Source: Candidatus Methanophagales archaeon
Lineage (GTDB): Archaea > Halobacteriota > Syntropharchaeia > Alkanophagales > Methanospirareceae
Direction: 5' to 3'
Assembly (NCBI GenBank): GCA_030617585.1
Contig: JAUWVD010000037.1
Span: 1-8,859, forward strand
DNA length: 8,859 nt
Shown here one piece after another: positions 6,238 through 8,859 of the stretch. Each line of letters begins with the position of its first letter. Within the stretch, counting starts at the first letter, position 1. The notes below the pieces were generated by a model. It worked only from the letters and a program-made list of their open reading frames with translations, was not told the DNA's origin and ran no database searches. The position numbers and the translations under genes are program-made.

Positions 6238-6420
6238 AACGATTACACAGGAACAGATGCAGACGGAGATGGAATCGGCGATACTCCTTACACCGATACT
6301 CCTTTCGGCATAGACGGAAACAGTGACAACCATCCTCAGATGGCTACCGATCCCGATTCATGGCTTAGCACCAGCGACAATTATCCACTGATGGCGCCAT
6401 GGGATAACTACTTCGCATAA
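6238..6420 (+). pseudogene. C-terminal remnant of a NosD-like / right-handed beta-helix surface protein
   Basis: Sixty codons ending at TAA 6418-6420 read NDYTGTDADGDGIGDTPY near the start and SDNYPLMAPWDNYFA at the end. 'W-x-D-Y-x-G-x-D-x-D-G-D-G-I-G-D-T-P-Y ... D-N-x-P-L-M' is the hallmark repeat ending of archaeal NosD/PF05048-type secreted beta-helix proteins. An in-frame TAG stands at 6235-6237, where the repeat normally has Trp (TGG), and the upstream frame does not look like more repeats. The fragment therefore has no start, no signal peptide and no body. It lies between the transposase relic and a small gene and probably survived a deletion or element insertion. Translation of TAG as pyrrolysine is possible in some archaea but is not supported by the missing upstream part. 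Confidence 0.7.
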
Positions 6421-6438
6421 TTATATATCTTTTGCGAA
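6412..6438 (+). promoter_or_regulatory. TATA box inside an imperfect palindrome, promoter of the 81-residue gene
   Basis: TTCGCATAA (6412-6420) and TTTTGCGAA (6430-6438) are reverse complements at 8 of 9 positions and flank TTATATATC, a good archaeal TATA box. The centre of the TATA box is about 33 bases before the ATG at 6458 and there is no ribosome site, so the message may be leaderless or nearly so. The left arm overlaps the stop codon of the NosD-like remnant. A regulator binding this palindrome would cover the TATA box. Confidence 0.45.
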
Positions 6439-6457
6439 ACATTTTAAAATCAAATAA

Positions 6458-6703
6458 ATGAACCAAGAAGAAGCTGAAGATCGGGCACGTGGGCTTCTTA
6501 ACGTGATCGAAACCACGTATGGAATACGGATAGTGAATTTAGAGACGGTTATTGAGACGATAACAGGGATAACGTTGGAAGGTAGTAGGATATTGGCTGT
6601 TTGCACTGCGTTGAATTCATGGGTGGCTATGGATCCGGCGGTGCAGGGCAGGGCAGTCGAAATACCTGTTGATTTTGTGATTGACTTGGCGGGCAGGCTG
6701 TAA
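6458..6703 (+). CDS. Small protein of unknown function, 81 residues
   Basis: I do not recognise this protein. It begins with an acidic helix (MNQEEAEDRARGLLNVIETT), continues with alternating hydrophobic residues (YGIRIVNLETVIETITGITL), has one cysteine in RILAVCTALNSWVAMD, and ends with PVDFVIDLAGRL. It is predicted to be soluble and of mixed alpha/beta type, with no signal peptide or clear membrane helix. Codon use looks like that of real genes. The TATA box at 6421-6428 lies at the right distance for a leaderless transcript starting close to the ATG; no ribosome site is seen. It is transcribed toward the convergent MFS gene, with 70 bases between the two stops, and its left neighbour is a gene remnant, so context gives no functional hint. 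It could also be the surviving part of a larger gene. Confidence 0.55.
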   Translation: MNQEEAEDRARGLLNVIETTYGIRIVNLETVIETITGITLEGSRILAVCTALNSWVAMDPAVQGRAVEIPVDFVIDLAGRL

Positions 6704-6773
6704 ATCCAACATGCAGTGTAAAAAGGTTTAAAATGTTAGCTACGGCGATGATTGCATACCAATTTAAAAGATG

Positions 6774-7946
6774 TCACACCCGTTTATTGACCTTTGACCA
6801 GCTCCAAACATAAAAGCAACCAGTGAAAGTAAATACCAAAGATAGAATACCGGCGAAATAGAAAACAGAATTTATCCCTGCATAATCCATCACTACACCT
6901 GCCACTAAAGGAGCAGCTATTGTACCGACACTTATTGTAGTATTAAATATACCCATCCAAAAGCCCATCCCCACCTTTTTACCGATCACTGCGGCGATAT
7001 CTGTTGCAACCGCAATTGACATTGCGGTACAAATACCTATAATAACATTGACCAGCAAAAGGGTAATGAAATTATGACATAGAGGCACGATAAATATAAT
7101 TGTACCAATAAATGAGCCAATGATCATCATCAGCAGCCTCTTATACTTACTCAACTTATCCACCACAGTACCAAAGTAAGACACTAAGATACCAGTAACT
7201 ATTACGCCAACAGCAATGATAATCCCTACCTGAGCGGCATTGATATCGAAACTTGTGGCTTGCGAAGGCAAAAATGACACAAGTACAATCTGTCGAAAAG
7301 CAGAGATAAAACCTATAAGAAGGATTATTTTCACGGCATCGTGTTTGATGATGCTTTTTAAAGACTCATGCTCTTCTGTTTTACTTGCCTTGTGTTTCTT
7401 TACTTCCGGCAAGAAAGGTAACACAAGCAAAAGTGCAATTACGCTGATACCAGACATCGCATAAAATACCGATGTCATTCCAAATAAGTGCCAGAGAAAA
7501 CCTCCTAAAAGAGGTCCCACACCCACACCCAAGAAATACATCATCATAAATGTGCCCATAGCTCTGCCTTCTTTTCCCTCTTGAGCTACCTCGCCTGCGT
7601 ATGCCATGGCAACAGGAATAACCATTCCTGCAGCCAGACCATTCAATAATCGTACTGCTGTGAGTGTATATTCATTATGGGCTAAGAGATAAAGGAGTGA
7701 AATCACCGCAAGAAGCAGCAGCCCGGATGCGATGAAAATCTTTCTTCCATATTTATCTGATAATCCACCCATAATAGGCATAACAATCGCACGGGAAATG
7801 GCAAAGCCTGAAAATATTAGGCCCATCCAAACACCAGTGACTCTAAGATCCTCTGCTATGATTGGCAATATAGGAGAAATAATACTTAACCCTAATATTG
7901 CAGCAAATATAGAGAAGAACAGGGTAAACAATGTCCGTTTTTCCAT
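6774..7946 (-). CDS. Major facilitator superfamily transporter, 12 membrane helices, drug-efflux-like
   Basis: A 390-residue secondary transporter (PF07690). Twelve hydrophobic segments fall in two halves joined by a charged cytoplasmic loop at about 180-206 (EVKKHKASKTEEHES). The N-half carries motif A GGLSDKYGRK (60-69), a motif-B-like RLLNGLAAG starting at Arg99, and motif C GVGPLLGG (142-149). Motif C is typical of proton-coupled antiporters such as multidrug exporters, but the substrate cannot be told from sequence. The frame stays open upstream to an ATG at 8033. The start at 7946 is chosen because the membrane domain begins there (MEKRTLFTLFF), GGTGA lies 4 bases before it, and the stop of the upstream substrate-binding frame overlaps it as TAATG. 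The ATG at 7958 is a second option. The TAATG overlap implies translational coupling to the upstream, now broken, binding-protein gene. Confidence 0.9.
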   Translation of the reverse strand: MEKRTLFTLFFSIFAAILGLSIISPILPIIAEDLRVTGVWMGLIFSGFAISRAIVMPIMGGLSDKYGRKIFIASGLLLLAVISLLYLLAHNEYTLTAVRLLNGLAAGMVIPVAMAYAGEVAQEGKEGRAMGTFMMMYFLGVGVGPLLGGFLWHLFGMTSVFYAMSGISVIALLLVLPFLPEVKKHKASKTEEHESLKSIIKHDAVKIILLIGFISAFRQIVLVSFLPSQATSFDINAAQVGIIIAVGVIVTGILVSYFGTVVDKLSKYKRLLMMIIGSFIGTIIFIVPLCHNFITLLLVNVIIGICTAMSIAVATDIAAVIGKKVGMGFWMGIFNTTISVGTIAAPLVAGVVMDYAGINSVFYFAGILSLVFTFTGCFYVWSWSKVNKRV

Positions 7947-8859
7947 TACTTCACCCATTTTCTCACCTGCTCTTTTTCCTCCCACTTTGGCATGGGCCAG
8001 ATGAGCTCTTTTGTGGCAAGATTCCATGGCCACACAGTGTAATATTCTCGATCAATGATCTGACAGAGTATGCCTTTTCATCTGCACCGGTTGTAGCCAG
8101 GGAGCCTGTAAGTGGGTATATAGCACCGATTTTTATTGCCTTTTCAGCCTCTCTTACAGGAAGCTCGCCCACTACATTCGGGTCGAAATAATAAATCTCT
8201 CGTAGCTCCTCGTCCGTAATCCCGGGAAAAACTTCAAACTCTCCTTCGATGATCGCTTGTTTTTTCTCTTCAACCATCTCCCTCACAGCCTCAGGAACTA
8301 AGTCACTAAAGGGGGCAAGCTCTACTCCTCCTTCAGCCAGTCCATACCACCAGTCCTGATCTGGATATTCATCCCATGTTCCCTCACGCACTGCCTTCAC
8401 TATGTCGGTCATGACGGGAGCCCAGTTCCAAACGGCGCCAGTTAGAAATACCTGTGGAGCAAACATCTTCAAATTTGAGTTAAGACTTATGTAGCAGACA
8501 CCTTTCTCCTCTGCTACCACCGCCGGAGCATAAGAGTCAGTATGGTGGGTTATGACATCGCATCCATTATCAATAAGGGCTAAAGCTACTTCACTCTCTT
8601 TTGGTGGGTTATACCATTCTCCCACCCACTCTACATAGACCTTGGCGTCTGGATTAACCGAGGCAACTCCTCTGGCAAAGGCATTAATTCCTCTCACTAC
8701 CTCAGGTATTGGAATGCCAGCGGCGTAGCCGATTTTGTTTGTCTTGGTCATGGCACCAGCTACCATTCCAACGAGGAATTTGGCTTCGTACATCCTGCCA
8801 TAATATATGCCCACATTAGGGGCTTTTTTCTCAACTCCATTCCCCCACATGAATATGAC
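7946..8859 (-). pseudogene. BMP (Med/PnrA-like) substrate-binding protein fused to an internally deleted second binding domain; 5' end off the window
   Basis: The frame is open to the right edge, so the N-terminus is missing. About 235 visible residues match the BMP basic membrane lipoprotein/PnrA family (PF02608): APNVGIYYGRMYEAKFLVG, then KIGYAAGIPIPEVVRGINAF, and DVITHHTDSYAPAVVAEEKGV. BMP proteins bind nucleosides or similar ligands for ABC importers. Next comes IKIGAIYPLTGSLATTGADE, the typical first strand of a LivJ/Peripla_BP_6 domain. At about 8074 the sense switches to the +1 frame: GILCQIIDREYYTVWPWNLA and then TKELIWPMPKWEEKEQ, the style of the C-terminal end of such domains. It ends at TAA 7948-7946, overlapping the MFS start. 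Some 300 residues of the second domain seem deleted. In the original frame translation would instead end at 7963 with a meaningless basic tail. Even if frameshifted, the BMP domain could still be made. Confidence 0.75.

Noticed and set aside
3403..6457. A new defence island or CRISPR-like system in the gene-poor middle.
   Set aside because: No repeated spacer units, nuclease, helicase or toxin-antitoxin pairs were recognised; the interval is explained by relics, one regulator and one radical SAM gene.
7947..8033. Longer MFS start at ATG 8033 (29 extra residues).
   Set aside because: The added residues are polar and basic, overlap the binding-protein tail in another frame and have no ribosome site. 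The TAATG overlap and GGTGA favour 7946.
7963..8073. The C-terminal tail of the binding protein in its original frame, after about residue 259.
   Set aside because: It reads as a low-complexity Ser/Lys/Arg tail with two extra cysteines, whereas the alternative frame over the same bases reads as domain sequence, so the tail is a frameshift product.

Overview
The window looks like chromosomal DNA from an archaeon, most likely a euryarchaeote of the Halobacteriota/methanogen-ANME type; the finer placement is inference. The archaeal call rests on strong AT-rich TATA-box promoters 30-50 bases ahead of several genes, short leaders with GGTGA/GAGGT ribosome sites, a DUF47-PiT phosphate transporter pair, a HTH_45-type winged-helix regulator and a NosD/'DADGDGIGD' surface-protein relic. 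There are no rRNA or tRNA genes and no CRISPR array.

Left part (1-3402), all on the minus strand: an XTP/dITP pyrophosphatase (2821-3402), then a two-gene phosphate unit made of a DUF47 PhoU-like regulator (1958-2722) and a PiT permease (935-1954), 3 bases apart, then the start of a high-affinity phosphate-binding protein PstS (1-763, running off the left edge). Two different phosphate uptake systems therefore sit side by side, each with its own recognisable promoter.

Middle part (3403-6457) is gene-poor and scarred. It holds a possible TnpB C-terminal relic (3557-3688), a small winged-helix regulator (3765-4040, minus), an intergenic region with a 14-bp perfect inverted repeat built around TATA boxes plus a second GTTACC/GGTAAC repeat, a PflX-like radical SAM protein with cysteine clusters at both ends (4527-5480, plus), a frameshifted DDE-transposase-like pseudogene (5483-6098, minus) and the last 60 codons of a NosD-like surface protein (6238-6420, plus).

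Right part (6458-8859): an 81-residue orphan protein (plus) with a TATA box inside an imperfect palindrome, then on the minus strand a 12-TM MFS transporter (6774-7946) preceded by a broken substrate-binding protein (7946-8859, entering from the right edge). The latter has a BMP/Med domain followed by the first 20 or so residues of a second periplasmic-binding domain. It then changes frame directly into what looks like the C-terminal end of such a domain, whose stop overlaps the MFS start as TAATG. This reads as an out-of-frame internal deletion in an originally tandem-domain protein, translationally coupled to the MFS gene.

The best candidates for unusual biology are the palindromic TATA/operator cluster at 4179-4252, the deleted tandem BMP/substrate-binding protein, and the stand-alone radical SAM protein. 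No complete novel defence or mobile system was recognised.
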